NCBI GenBank assembly: GCA_050248715.1
Contig: JBFWRV010000026.1
Location: 1-64,000 of the forward strand
Direction: 5' to 3'
DNA: 64,000 nt
From: AWTP1-13 sp050248715
GTDB lineage: Bacteria > Pseudomonadota > Alphaproteobacteria > Rhizobiales > Hyphomicrobiaceae
In this document: piece by piece, positions 7,208 to 15,761 of the stretch
Position numbering within the stretch: position 1 is the stretch's first letter
Layout of the letters: every line of letters starts with the position of its first letter
The notes under the pieces: generated by a model
The model's database searches: none
What the model saw: the letters and a program-made list of their open reading frames with translations, nothing else
Told to the model about the DNA's origin: nothing
Position numbers and translations under genes: made by a program

Positions 7208-9586
7208 CTAGTGCAGCGTCCCATAGATTCCGGCCTCGCGGAACGCCTCGAGAATGGCGACGTGCAGGTCGGACTTCACCCGGCCTCCGACATTGACGTC
7301 GGAGAGAGTGACACTCAGTGAGAAATCGATGCTGCCGGGTCCGAATGCTTCCAGCACCGCCATAGGCGCCGGCGTTGCCTGAACCAGCGGCTGGTCGCGA
7401 GCGGCCTTCTCGAGGATGGCGATCACCACCTTTGGGCTGGGCTTGATGTCTGTCGTGATCTTCAGCACGAGGCGGCCCAACATATTGCGGTGGGTCCAGT
7501 TGAGAACCCGGCCTGAGACCAGCTCGGAATTGGGCACGATGAGGCTCGCCCGATCGAAGGTCTCGATCTCGGTCGAGCGCACGGAGATGCGCCGCACGTT
7601 GCCCTGCTGATCGCCGACCACGATCCAATCGCCGACCTTGATCGGACGCTCGACCAGCAGGATCAGCCCGGAGACGAAATTGTTCACGATCGACTGCAGA
7701 CCGAAGCCGATACCGACCGACAAGGCGCCCGCCACGATGGCGAGGTTCGTGACATCGAAGCCCGCATAGGAAGCGGACATGAGGGCGGCTACTCCGATGC
7801 CGGTATAGCCCACCGCCATGTCGATGGAGTTCGCGACGCCCGCCTCCATGCGGCCCTGCGCCAGAACGCGCTCGCGCAACCAATGCTGGATCATGCGCGT
7901 GAGGAACAGAAGCGCGATGAACAGGACGATGCCGAGCAGGATGCGCATCAGCGATATGCGGAACTGGCCGACCTCGAAGCCGAAGAACAGCGATTTGGCC
8001 CAGTCGCGAATGTCGGCTCCGGCAAAACCCCACTGCAGCATAAGCAGCGGCAGCGCGACGAGGACGAGTGCCAGCATCGCGGCGACCTCGCCGAGCTTGA
8101 CGATCTGGCCCTGGCGCGTGCGGTCGATACCGAACCGGCTTTCGAGGAGTGCGCCGGCGGGGCTGGTCGCGCCGTCTCTCCGGCATGTCACGGCGCGGAC
8201 GCCGAGATAGAACAGGCCGCCGGCGGCCAGCACGGTTCCAGTCAGGACGATCTGCTGTGCGATGTAGCGACCGAGCGCCACGTAACCGACGGCGGAACTC
8301 GCGACGATGACGATGGCGAGCACCAACAGGGGCACTTTGACCGACAGCGGCGCGAGCCGTTTCGGCGGGCTGCCGTCCAGCCTGTCGAGGTGGTTCACGG
8401 CGCGCAACGGGCCGGTCTGCGGGACGAAGGGCCTGACCAGCAGCAGCCCCAGCAGGGCGGCAGTCGCGATGTTGGTGATGAAGCTCTGCGCGACGGTTAT
8501 GACCAGCGGCGTATAGATTGCGCGGCCGAATTCCACGAGCACGGTGTCCAGGATGTAGACCGCGAGAATGGCCTTCACGAAGTGCAGGATGTACGCGGCC
8601 GTCCCCTCGTCGAGGGGGATGAGCCGCCATTTCGGCTCGCGCGGAGCAAGTGCGACGCTGGCGAGAACGGACCCCGCAACGTAGATCAGCACGCCCTGGA
8701 GCGCCGTGTCTGCCGTGCGCTCCCAGGGCGGGAAGAACATGCCCAGGCTGTCGAACCCGGCGTAGAGGATCACAGCCGCCGCGGCCGGCGCCAGCATCCG
8801 CGCCGGCGCCACGCCGGCGGCGAAGGTGATTCGATCGAAGAAGCTCGGGATGCCCTCGAAACGGTCGCGTCTCTTTGCGATCACGCCGTTGATGGCGGCA
8901 CGGATCAGGAATGCGGCGGCCAATGCGCCAGCGATCACGGCCAACAACGCCCATTTTTGTGTGCGACTGCGCTCGAGCCAGTCTGCGCCGTAGTATTGCG
9001 CGCGGCTCGTGATGCCCGGCATGCGCTCGGAGACGTCTTGCCACACCGACGGGAGCAGCGGGCTCGCGCGCCGCTCGAACAGGTTGCGCGAGAATATCTG
9101 GTAGCGCATCACCGTGATGCGATCGATCAGCTGCTTGGCCCGCACCCAGGCGAGCTCCGTGGTCTTGATCGCCCCGTCGAGCGCCCCGGCAAGAGCGTTG
9201 AGGCGCGCGCGTTCGGCGGCGATGGCGGGCGTTTCCGGCTGGTCTTTCGGCACCGGCCCGAGCCGCTCGATCTGGCTCTTCACCTCGGCGAGTTGCGGCC
9301 GAAGCGCTTCGGCCGTGGCCGTCGATTCGTAGATGACCTCTTCGACTTCGGAGCGCAGGCGCTGGAGCTCGCCTTCCAACTCCTTGAGCTGCTGGATCGA
9401 CTTCTCGGCCGTCTCGATACTCTTGGCCATCTTGTCGATGGGCGTTGTCACTTCGGATGGCAACAGGGGCGCGGGAGGCGGCGTCGCCGCCGGAGCCGGT
9501 ACGGGTGGCGATTGCTGGGCCGATGCTCCCAATGACAATGCAGCCACGAATGCCACAGCAAGCGCGATACGCACGCAACGGACCAT
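7208..9586 (-). CDS. Large MscS-family mechanosensitive channel with periplasmic N-domain
   Basis: The 792-residue inner-membrane protein belongs to the large MscS/MscK-type channels that open under membrane tension. A signal peptide (VRCVRIALAVAFVAALSLGASAQ) leads to a periplasmic region with a coiled coil (about residues 45-110, Glu/Lys/Leu-rich) resembling DUF3772. Some ten membrane segments follow. The last helix and beta domain of MscS are clear near the C-terminus: GALSVGIGFGLQSIVNNFVSG, LVERPIKVGDWI, VRRISVRSTEIETFD, PNSELVSGRVLNW. ATG 9586 with GGGGG upstream is preferred; an in-frame TTG at 9601 is possible. Confidence 0.92.
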   Translation of the reverse strand: MVRCVRIALAVAFVAALSLGASAQQSPPVPAPAATPPPAPLLPSEVTTPIDKMAKSIETAEKSIQQLKELEGELQRLRSEVEEVIYESTATAEALRPQLAEVKSQIERLGPVPKDQPETPAIAAERARLNALAGALDGAIKTTELAWVRAKQLIDRITVMRYQIFSRNLFERRASPLLPSVWQDVSERMPGITSRAQYYGADWLERSRTQKWALLAVIAGALAAAFLIRAAINGVIAKRRDRFEGIPSFFDRITFAAGVAPARMLAPAAAAVILYAGFDSLGMFFPPWERTADTALQGVLIYVAGSVLASVALAPREPKWRLIPLDEGTAAYILHFVKAILAVYILDTVLVEFGRAIYTPLVITVAQSFITNIATAALLGLLLVRPFVPQTGPLRAVNHLDRLDGSPPKRLAPLSVKVPLLVLAIVIVASSAVGYVALGRYIAQQIVLTGTVLAAGGLFYLGVRAVTCRRDGATSPAGALLESRFGIDRTRQGQIVKLGEVAAMLALVLVALPLLMLQWGFAGADIRDWAKSLFFGFEVGQFRISLMRILLGIVLFIALLFLTRMIQHWLRERVLAQGRMEAGVANSIDMAVGYTGIGVAALMSASYAGFDVTNLAIVAGALSVGIGFGLQSIVNNFVSGLILLVERPIKVGDWIVVGDQQGNVRRISVRSTEIETFDRASLIVPNSELVSGRVLNWTHRNMLGRLVLKITTDIKPSPKVVIAILEKAARDQPLVQATPAPMAVLEAFGPGSIDFSLSVTLSDVNVGGRVKSDLHVAILEAFREAGIYGTLH

Positions 9587-9854
9587 GTCGAGGGCCCCCA
9601 AATTTCCGACCGGCCAAGAATGGCGGCAAAACTGGCATTATCTTGGGCACGGTTTGACGATAAGCCACAAATCGTCGCTCCCGGCAGAGCGCGGGTCCGG
9701 CAAGGGCGGACTGGGGGGCGATCGGCCTTGTTGTTGTGGCCGCCCACGGGCGCGGGGCTTGGCCGGGCGGGCGCCTGCCGCGGGTCGGTTGCGCAATTGC
9801 CGGGTGCTGCAGGCTGCTGCATAATGTAGCAGGCGAGCGCTGGGTGACCCACCC

Positions 9855-10259
9855 ATGCCACGGACGATCCTGCAGGTTTCGCGACTGATGTGCGCGCTGA
9901 TGTGTTCGGCGGCCGCGGCCACGCTTGCCGAGGCCAAATCTCTCACGCTCACCGGGCAGGCCGGATATCTCGGCGAGTGGGAGCTGACGGCCGATGTCAC
10001 CGAGACGCCCGCAGGTGGCAAGCGCGAGTATCACGGCGTGCTGACAATGAAGCATACGGGATTGTGCACGCGGGATGGCCCGGAGGTGAGGACCGGCGAA
10101 ATCCGGATTCGCCTGTCTCGCTCCGCGTCCCACGCCACGGCGACGCTCACGATCGATGGCACCGCATGCTCGTTCAGCGGCCGGAAGGACGATGCCTACA
10201 GCGGTCTCATGACCTGCCCCGACAGACGCGACGTTCCCCTGCTGCTCTGGCTGAAGTAG
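9855..10259 (+). CDS. Small secreted protein of unknown function
   Basis: The 134-residue product starts with a likely signal peptide (MPRTILQVSRLMCALMCSAA, cleavage near AEA). The remaining 105 residues look like a compact beta-rich domain (GYLGEWELTADV, GVLTMKHTG, ATATLTIDGTACSFSGR) with a few cysteines that could form disulfides in the periplasm. I do not recognise the family. It is divergent from the mscS-like gene and convergent with the TPR gene. Coding is supported by uninterrupted frame, signal peptide and third-position GC bias. Confidence 0.7.
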   Translation: MPRTILQVSRLMCALMCSAAAATLAEAKSLTLTGQAGYLGEWELTADVTETPAGGKREYHGVLTMKHTGLCTRDGPEVRTGEIRIRLSRSASHATATLTIDGTACSFSGRKDDAYSGLMTCPDRRDVPLLLWLK

Positions 10260-10316
10260 GTCGGCTTCCGCCGGGCAGCAGGGCAAGTGAGCTCTCGCCC
10301 CCCGACGCGAGGGTCG

Positions 10317-11915
10317 TCAACGGACGCCGGCGGCAGCCGTCCTCGGGTTCGTCAGTTCCAGGACTTCCGGCCGCTTGGTGTCGGCCTCGCGCGTGAGCGC
10401 CGACACCTTCCCGGTGTACTGCTTCACCTTGATGGGCATGCGCGCCACCTTCGCAGCTTTCGCGGCGCCGACATAGGCGGCGAGCCGGTTCGGCTCCTTC
10501 TTCAAGGTTGCCTCGAACGCGACCAGGGCTTCCTGCGCCATGCCGCGGTCGAGCAGCATGACGCCGTAAAGCTCCCGCGCGGGGGCAAGCGGCCCGGGAG
10601 TGATCGGGTGCTTGTCCGTCTTGTCCTCCGCATCGGCGGCAGCGGCGAGCGCCTTTAGTGCCTCGGCGTGCTTGCCTTCGGCATACAGGGTCCAGGCATT
10701 GGCGACCTGCCATTGGATGTCGACCTGCCCGCTCCAGTAGGCGTCGTTGGCGACGCGCAGCTTGTCGCGCAGCTCGGCGAGCTTTGCAGTGTCGGCCTTC
10801 GCGGCCTCGATGTTGCCGGAACGGGCGGCGCCGAGCGCCCGTGCGAAGTGCGTGACCGCGTCCACGTAGGCAAAGTCGCTGGGGCGAACCTGTAGCTGGC
10901 TTGCGCCCTTCCAGTCGCTGCGCTCCACCATGTAGCGAGCTTCGCTGGCGGCCCGCCCGAAGTACCCCGCGTTGCGCTTGAAATTCGGTACTGCCAGCAT
11001 CTCATCGATGACGGTGCGTGCCTTCTTGTCTTGTGCCAGCTGCAGGTGCGCGTAGACGAGATAGTCCATCCCGTGGAGCTGATCGTCGGGCTCCTTGTCG
11101 AGCTTGGCGATGCGCGCCGACTCCGAGTTGGAGGCAATCGAGTCCTTCCAGTGCCCCACCCGCGTGAAGATGTGCGAGGGCATATGCTGGGCGTGCGGCG
11201 CGGCCGCGGCGATCTGGGAATAGCGCCTGGCGGCGGCGAGGCCCTTCTCGGCGATCGGGGGATAGTCGTAGGTGTGGATGAGGTAGTGGGCGACGCCGGG
11301 ATGCTGTGGCTGGCGCTTGAATATCCTCTCCAGGATCGTGGCGGCCTTCAGCTGGCTCGCATAGGTCTTGTCGCCAGGCGAGGCGCCGACATTGAGGGCA
11401 AGCGCATAGAAGATTTGCGCCTCGTCATCCTTTGGATTGCGCTCCGACAAACCCTCCATCGCCTTCACGAAGGCCTGCACGCGCGTGCGGTGGTCGACCT
11501 TGTCATGGTCGGTATAGAAGGCTCCGAGCGCATTGATGAAGTCGCGCTCACGCTCGCTCTTCGCCCCGATGCTCTTCGCCTTTTGGATCGCAGCCAGCCC
11601 CTCGGGAAGATGGGCGGCCGGCGGCGGGCTGAAAGGATTGAGGAGCAGGCTCTGCGCCACGCCCCAGTAGGCAATCGCGCAGTCGGGATCGGTCCGGATC
11701 ACCTCTTCGAAGGCCTGTTTGGAGACGCGGTACCAGAACGAGTGCTGGTACAGCATGGCGCGGTCGAACAGCTTCTGTGCTGCCGGCGTGCAGGTGGTGG
11801 CGAAGTGAACTTTCCCGAGCTGCTTGGCCGGCGGCTGAGCCCAGGCAGATCCGTGAGCCGCCAGGCCAGTCAGCGATGTTACGGCAAATATCCAGGCAAG
11901 TGACGGTCTGCTCAT
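10317..11915 (-). CDS. Periplasmic TPR-repeat protein
   Basis: The 532-residue protein begins with a signal peptide (MSRPSLAWIFAVTSLTGLAAHGSAWA). It continues with helical repeats of TPR type, for example AFEEVIRTDPDCAIAYWGVA near the N-terminus and EALVAFEATLKKEPNRLAAYVGAAKAA near the C-terminus. The middle carries HPGVAHYLIHTYDYP and AQHMPSHIFTRVGHW, segments shared by a widespread family of uncharacterised tetratricopeptide proteins. TPRs mediate protein binding; no enzymatic motif is evident. ATG 11915 with GAGG five bases upstream is preferred over an in-frame TTG at 11930. Confidence 0.85.
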   Translation of the reverse strand: MSRPSLAWIFAVTSLTGLAAHGSAWAQPPAKQLGKVHFATTCTPAAQKLFDRAMLYQHSFWYRVSKQAFEEVIRTDPDCAIAYWGVAQSLLLNPFSPPPAAHLPEGLAAIQKAKSIGAKSERERDFINALGAFYTDHDKVDHRTRVQAFVKAMEGLSERNPKDDEAQIFYALALNVGASPGDKTYASQLKAATILERIFKRQPQHPGVAHYLIHTYDYPPIAEKGLAAARRYSQIAAAAPHAQHMPSHIFTRVGHWKDSIASNSESARIAKLDKEPDDQLHGMDYLVYAHLQLAQDKKARTVIDEMLAVPNFKRNAGYFGRAASEARYMVERSDWKGASQLQVRPSDFAYVDAVTHFARALGAARSGNIEAAKADTAKLAELRDKLRVANDAYWSGQVDIQWQVANAWTLYAEGKHAEALKALAAAADAEDKTDKHPITPGPLAPARELYGVMLLDRGMAQEALVAFEATLKKEPNRLAAYVGAAKAAKVARMPIKVKQYTGKVSALTREADTKRPEVLELTNPRTAAAGVR

Positions 11916-12212
11916 GGCGTCCTCGGACAATCAGTCGTCTTGAACGACCTGCCTCACCGCGCAGTGCCCTTGCTACCGTCAGCATTCGTCCCATGCCGCG
12001 GGACTGTCAAGACTCGAAACCCATGCCTCTTTTCACATTTTCCCGGCGTTGGGGCAGCACGTGTCCCATCGCCCGGCGCTTCGCGATGAGCGCAGGCCGG
12101 CGGTGGGGCGCCTCACCGACTCGTGACCGACGCGTGTTTGAACCGATCGCGCGAGCCTCCCGTATCCGGCCCAGCTCCATGGTGGAGCCGATAGCGTCAA
12201 GGGAGAACCGCA

Positions 12213-13016
12213 ATGTCCTTCACCAAATCCGTCAACGCACTACTGGCCGTCACAGCAACAAGCTTGGCCGCAGCGTCCGCGAGTGCGCCCGCCGACGCCG
12301 CCACGATTGCAGGCCTCAGGAACGGCAACTACATCGTGTGGATCGACACCCAGAAGAAGAAGGCCACGGGCTGGGTCAAGCTCGACGGCGGCGCCAGCCT
12401 CGTCGGCATCGACGTCCGGCCGGTCGACGGCAAGCTCTACGGTGTCACCCCCGACGGGATGATCGTCGTCGTCGATCACAAAACCGGGAAGTGGGAGAAG
12501 AAGAGCCAGCTTTCGAAGGTCCTGCCCAAGGGCGCGACGTTCACGGTCGACTTCAATCCGGTCGCGGACCGTCTGCGCATCCTGTCGAGCACCGGCATGA
12601 GCTATCGCATCAACGTCGACGACGGCAAGACCACCGTCGACGGCTCGCTCAAGTACGCGGAGGCCGATGCCAACAAGGGCAAGCCGCCCATGGTGACCGC
12701 CGGCGCCTACTCCAACAGCTTCGCCGGAACGAAGGAGACGGCGCTCTACGATATCGATGCCGGACACGGCACCTTCGTGCGCCAGGCTCCACCCAACGAC
12801 GGTATCCTCAACACGCTCGGTAAGCTCGGCACCAAGGTCAGCGGCGACGTCGCGTTCGACATCCTGGCCGACGGCAAGGGCGGCAACACCGGCTGGCTGC
12901 TGATGGGGGGCACGCTCTATACCGTCGACATCGCGTCGGGAGCGACCAAGTCGGTCGGCGGGATCGGGGGCCTGACCGGCAAGGTCAGCGACATCGCTGT
13001 TCTCCCGGCGATGTAA
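12213..13016 (+). CDS. DUF4394 domain-containing secreted protein
   Basis: The 267-residue protein has a signal peptide (residues 1 to about 29, ending ADA) and a beta-propeller-like domain made of repeated short strands: GIDVRPVDGKLYGVTPDG, TVDFNPVADRLRILSSTG, YRINVDDG, LYDIDAGHGTFVRQAPPNDG. These match the DUF4394 family (secreted, often with extracellular or envelope location). Biochemical function is unknown. The start has GGGAGA eight bases upstream. A strong stem-loop terminator follows at 13032, so it is probably its own transcription unit. Confidence 0.88.
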   Translation: MSFTKSVNALLAVTATSLAAASASAPADAATIAGLRNGNYIVWIDTQKKKATGWVKLDGGASLVGIDVRPVDGKLYGVTPDGMIVVVDHKTGKWEKKSQLSKVLPKGATFTVDFNPVADRLRILSSTGMSYRINVDDGKTTVDGSLKYAEADANKGKPPMVTAGAYSNSFAGTKETALYDIDAGHGTFVRQAPPNDGILNTLGKLGTKVSGDVAFDILADGKGGNTGWLLMGGTLYTVDIASGATKSVGGIGGLTGKVSDIAVLPAM

Positions 13017-13031
13017 GAATCGCCTCCGTGG

Positions 13032-13060
13032 CAGGACGGCGAGCTTTCGCCGTCCTGTTC
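13032..13060 (+). terminator. Intrinsic terminator after the DUF4394 gene
   Basis: CAGGACGGCGA at 13032-13042 and TCGCCGTCCTG at 13047-13057 form a perfect 11-bp stem with a 4-base loop, followed by TTC. It starts 16 bp after the stop codon. Confidence 0.7.
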
Positions 13061-13090
13061 CCCGGTGCGCGCGATGAGGGAGCCCGCGTC

Positions 13091-13591
13091 ATGCCCCGCC
13101 TGTCGCCTTGCGGCGAGCGCCGCTTGCTGCAGTGGTCTGTGGCCGTGCTTGCGCTCGTCCCGGTGCTGGCGGGTGGCGCAGGCGTCGCGTCCGGATTGAG
13201 TCTCTTCGGCGTGCGCACGAACCTGCCGCTTGGGGGGGACAGTCATGTGCGTTACCTCTCGGGCCTGATCCTGGGCGTTGGGCTCGGTTTCTGGAGCACG
13301 GTGCCCCGGATCGAGATCCAGGGAGCTCGCTTCCGGGCTCTGACCGGCGTCGTGCTGATCGCCGGCCTCGCCCGGCTCTATGCGCTTGCCCGCTACGGCG
13401 TCCCTCCGCGGCCCATGCTGGCGGCGCTTGTCATGGAGTTGGCCGTGACGCCGGGTCTCGCGGTATGGCGCGAACGCCTGGAAATGCGGCTTGCCCGCGG
13501 TCGGTGTCCCCGGTGGGCGGAGCCGGGACGCTTTGCCCGCAAGGCTGCGCGCGCTACACCGTGCCCATGGAGTGGAGCGACGAAGGGGTGA
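13091..13591 (+). CDS. DUF4345 family membrane protein
   Basis: From ATG 13091 the product is 166 residues with about four membrane segments (VAVLALVPVLAGGAGVASG; GLILGVGLGFWSTVP; LTGVVLIAGLARLYALA; MLAALVMELAVTPGLAVW). The run DSHVRYLSGLILGVGLGFW and the final P-MLAALVMELAVTP are typical of DUF4345, whose function is unknown. The C-terminal 35 residues are basic and overlap the start of recO by 25 bp, which suggests coupled expression. An upstream in-frame start at 13028 would lie within the terminator and is unlikely. Confidence 0.8.
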   Translation: MPRLSPCGERRLLQWSVAVLALVPVLAGGAGVASGLSLFGVRTNLPLGGDSHVRYLSGLILGVGLGFWSTVPRIEIQGARFRALTGVVLIAGLARLYALARYGVPPRPMLAALVMELAVTPGLAVWRERLEMRLARGRCPRWAEPGRFARKAARATPCPWSGATKG

Positions 13592-14298
13592 TTCTGGGCG
13601 TGCGCCCGCACGGCGAGACCGGCGCCGTGCTCGAGCTCTTCACGCGCCGGCACGGGCGCCACCTGGGTCTTGTGCACGGCGGCCGCTCGCGCAAGCTGCG
13701 GCCCATCCTGCAAACCGGCAACCACGTCGATGCAACCTGGAAGGCGCGGCTCGCGGACAACCTCGGCCACTTTGCCGTCGAGCTGAGGAAGGGCTTCGCC
13801 GCCCACGCCATGGACGACGCGGCGGCGCTCGCGGCTCTCACCTCGATGTCCGCGCTCGCCCGGCTGCTGCCGGAGCGCGACCCCCATCCCAACCTCTACG
13901 AGGTCACGCTGTTCGTTCTGGGCTTTCTCGACGAGCGCGAGGTGTGGCCGGCCCTCGTCGTGCGCTGGGAACTGGCGCTGCTGGAGGAACTGGGTTTCGG
14001 GCTCGATCTCGCCTCCTGCGCGGCCACCGGCAAGAGCGATGATCTGATCTACGTCTCGCCGCGCTCGGGGCGCGCCGTCTCGGCCGAAGCCGGCGAGCCC
14101 TACAGGGACCGCCTGCTGGCCCTGCCGCATTTCCTGGCACGCCGCTCCGGCGATCCTGTGACGCCCGAGCACCTGCGGTCGGGCTTCGCGCTCACGGGAC
14201 ATTTTCTCGACGCGCGCGTGCTGCGACCGCGTGCCATCGAAATGCCCGAAGCGCGCGCGCGCCTGCTGTCCTACCTTGGGCGAAATTCCGGGACCTGA
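13567..14298 (+). CDS. recO: DNA repair protein RecO
   Basis: RecO loads RecA onto SSB-coated single-stranded DNA together with RecR. The 243-residue protein begins MEWSDEGVILGVRPHGETGAVLELFTRR with the N-terminal OB fold (about residues 1-80). It continues with the helical RecO C-domain (LYEVTLFVLGFLDE; WELALLEELGFGLDLASCAATG; SGRAVSAEAGEPY; LRSRSLGYL-like end). The ATG at 13567 follows an in-frame GTG two codons earlier. In many Rhizobiales recO directly follows era; here about 7.5 kb separates them. Confidence 0.93.
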   Translation: MEWSDEGVILGVRPHGETGAVLELFTRRHGRHLGLVHGGRSRKLRPILQTGNHVDATWKARLADNLGHFAVELRKGFAAHAMDDAAALAALTSMSALARLLPERDPHPNLYEVTLFVLGFLDEREVWPALVVRWELALLEELGFGLDLASCAATGKSDDLIYVSPRSGRAVSAEAGEPYRDRLLALPHFLARRSGDPVTPEHLRSGFALTGHFLDARVLRPRAIEMPEARARLLSYLGRNSGT

Positions 14299-14329
14299 TC
14301 GCGCTTCTTCTCCAGCAGGCGGAGCCTCC

Positions 14330-14914
14330 ATGCCGGCAATGACCCCCAGCAGCATGATGCGCGAACGGCCGGCCGAGGTTCTGGCCACCCTGGGGCTGGT
14401 TTCCGGTACGCTGTCCGCGACGTGGGGCCAGTCGCTCGAGTTCGAAACCCTGCAGCCGCTGGCCATGGTCTTCCTGTTGACCCCCGGAGCGCTGCCCGTC
14501 GGCTTTTTCTACGGCATGGCCATGGGGCTGGGCGTGGCGGCCTGGGCGCACAAGGCGTGGGCCGCGCTCGTCGTTCTCGTGGTGACGATGTATGCGTGGA
14601 GCGCGGCCATTCACACGGCCATCCGCCTCCAACGCAATGCCGGCGACGATCCTCATCTGATCCTTGCCAGCCTGTGCGCCGGTGCCGTCGGGGCGGGCCT
14701 CACGCATCTTGGCTGCGCATTCTTCGCCAGCGGCTTGCGCCAGCCCTGGCGCATTGCGCTGAGCTGCGTCGTCGGTGCCGCAGCGGGCCTTCTGTTCTTC
14801 CTCGGCGAGCGCAAGCTCGTCGACGAGCGCCTGCTCTATCTCGTTTGGCAGCCGGCGGTGGCCTATTTCATCGGCCTCGGTCTGGGCGCCCCGGAATTGC
14901 CGACCCCGCGCTGA
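14330..14914 (+). CDS. Integral membrane protein of unknown function
   Basis: The 194-residue product starts at ATG 14330 with GGAG nine bases upstream. It has five or six hydrophobic segments (AVFLLTPGALPVGFFYGMAM-like, AALVVLVVTMYAWSAAIHTA, ILASLCAGAVGAGLTHLGCA, IALSCVVGAAAGLLFFLG, LVWQPAVAYFIGLGLG). No family motif is recognised. It lies between recO and a convergent CAP gene, and its stop codon is inside a hairpin repeat. An in-frame start at 14231 inside recO would add a non-conserved extension. Confidence 0.75.
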   Translation: MPAMTPSSMMRERPAEVLATLGLVSGTLSATWGQSLEFETLQPLAMVFLLTPGALPVGFFYGMAMGLGVAAWAHKAWAALVVLVVTMYAWSAAIHTAIRLQRNAGDDPHLILASLCAGAVGAGLTHLGCAFFASGLRQPWRIALSCVVGAAAGLLFFLGERKLVDERLLYLVWQPAVAYFIGLGLGAPELPTPR

Positions 14915-14968
14915 GCCTGTCGAAGCGCGCTTTTTTGATGTCCGCAATCCGTCCTTCGACAATCTCAG
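14911..14968. repeat. Hairpin repeat with CTGAGCCTGTCGAAG arm, copy 1
   Basis: CTGAGCCTGTCGAAG (14911-14925) pairs with CTTCGACAATCTCAG (14954-14968) except for three central bases; a T6 run lies in the loop. It overlaps the stop of the upstream gene and sits between convergent genes. A second copy occurs at 28124. Such CTTCGACAAGCTCAG-type palindromes are common REP-like elements in GC-rich bacteria. It may also terminate transcription. Confidence 0.6.
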
Positions 14969-14993
14969 GGCTGCGCCGGTGGGCGTGGCCCGC

Positions 14994-15653
14994 TCACTTG
15001 CGCTCCACCTGGATGCTCTCGCCGCGCGGCCGCACGATGAAACTTTCCCCGTTGCGCGGCGCAAGACGCTGGGCTGCGGCACCGGCGTGCTCGAAGGTGA
15101 GAAGCTCGGGATCGCAGCTCGTGTGCGTGGCGATGCTGCGTATGGGCAGCGTATGCGTCTCCTCGCCCAGCGTGTAGATGACGGCCGTCCCCGCCTTGTT
15201 CTCGATGCGGAACTCCACCTTGAGTGATTCCGGCCGGCCGAACAGCTGCACGGAGATGAACTTCGGGCTGCGATGGGGCGCGCGCACCACTGCGACGCCG
15301 ATCTCCGTGACGGCCGGCTGCAGCATGTTGGCGCGGTGGCCGGGCGAATTCTTCCAGCCCTCGACGGCCTCGCGCGCGAGCGCCCGGGTCTCGAAGCCGC
15401 GACTGTCGAGGTTCATCGCCAGGTTCTCGGAGATCGAGCAATAGCGATAGCCTTTGGCCTCCGCGCGATCCGCGGGCTGGCGCCCGTCGGCCTCGTGCGC
15501 GAACTTGCCGGTCCTGGCGAGATATTCGGCGAATGTGCGCGCCGCGGCCGTCAGTGCCGCGTTCGGCTTGACCTCGCCCAGCCGCATCTCCTTGCGGAAG
15601 GCGTTGGTCATCTCGATGATGGCGATCTCGGTCTTGGGCAGATCGGGGAGCAT
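14994..15653 (-). CDS. CAP-domain (SCP/YkwD-like) protein
   Basis: The 219-residue protein carries a CAP domain over residues 1 to about 130: EMTNAFRKEMRLGEVKPNAAL, ARTFAEYLARTGKFAHEADG (first conserved His), YCSISENLAMN, VEGWKNSPGHRANMLQPAVTEIGVAV (second conserved His and the GHR-NML motif). A 90-residue C-terminal beta-rich extension follows. CAP proteins are usually exported, but no signal peptide is visible from this ATG. Either the start is further upstream in a degenerate form or export is non-classical. Biochemical role unknown. Confidence 0.85.
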   Translation of the reverse strand: MLPDLPKTEIAIIEMTNAFRKEMRLGEVKPNAALTAAARTFAEYLARTGKFAHEADGRQPADRAEAKGYRYCSISENLAMNLDSRGFETRALAREAVEGWKNSPGHRANMLQPAVTEIGVAVVRAPHRSPKFISVQLFGRPESLKVEFRIENKAGTAVIYTLGEETHTLPIRSIATHTSCDPELLTFEHAGAAAQRLAPRNGESFIVRPRGESIQVERK

Positions 15654-15761
15654 GGAGTTTCATACCGAGTATTTTCGATCTGCGAAACGGCCTGCCGACA
15701 GGTGACGGCCGATGGCGGTCGGAAGCCTGCGCGATGAGCCGGGCGAGCAACGGAGGCAAGC

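Noticed and set aside
7883..9535. 550-codon open frame on the plus strand
   Set aside because: Antisense to the well-supported mechanosensitive channel; its composition (Glu, Arg, Gln, His rich) is that of a reverse-complement frame.
7104..10286. 1060-codon open frame on the minus strand
   Set aside because: It runs in another frame over the MscS-type channel gene, is extremely Arg/Pro-rich, and has no family features; it is a GC-rich shadow frame.
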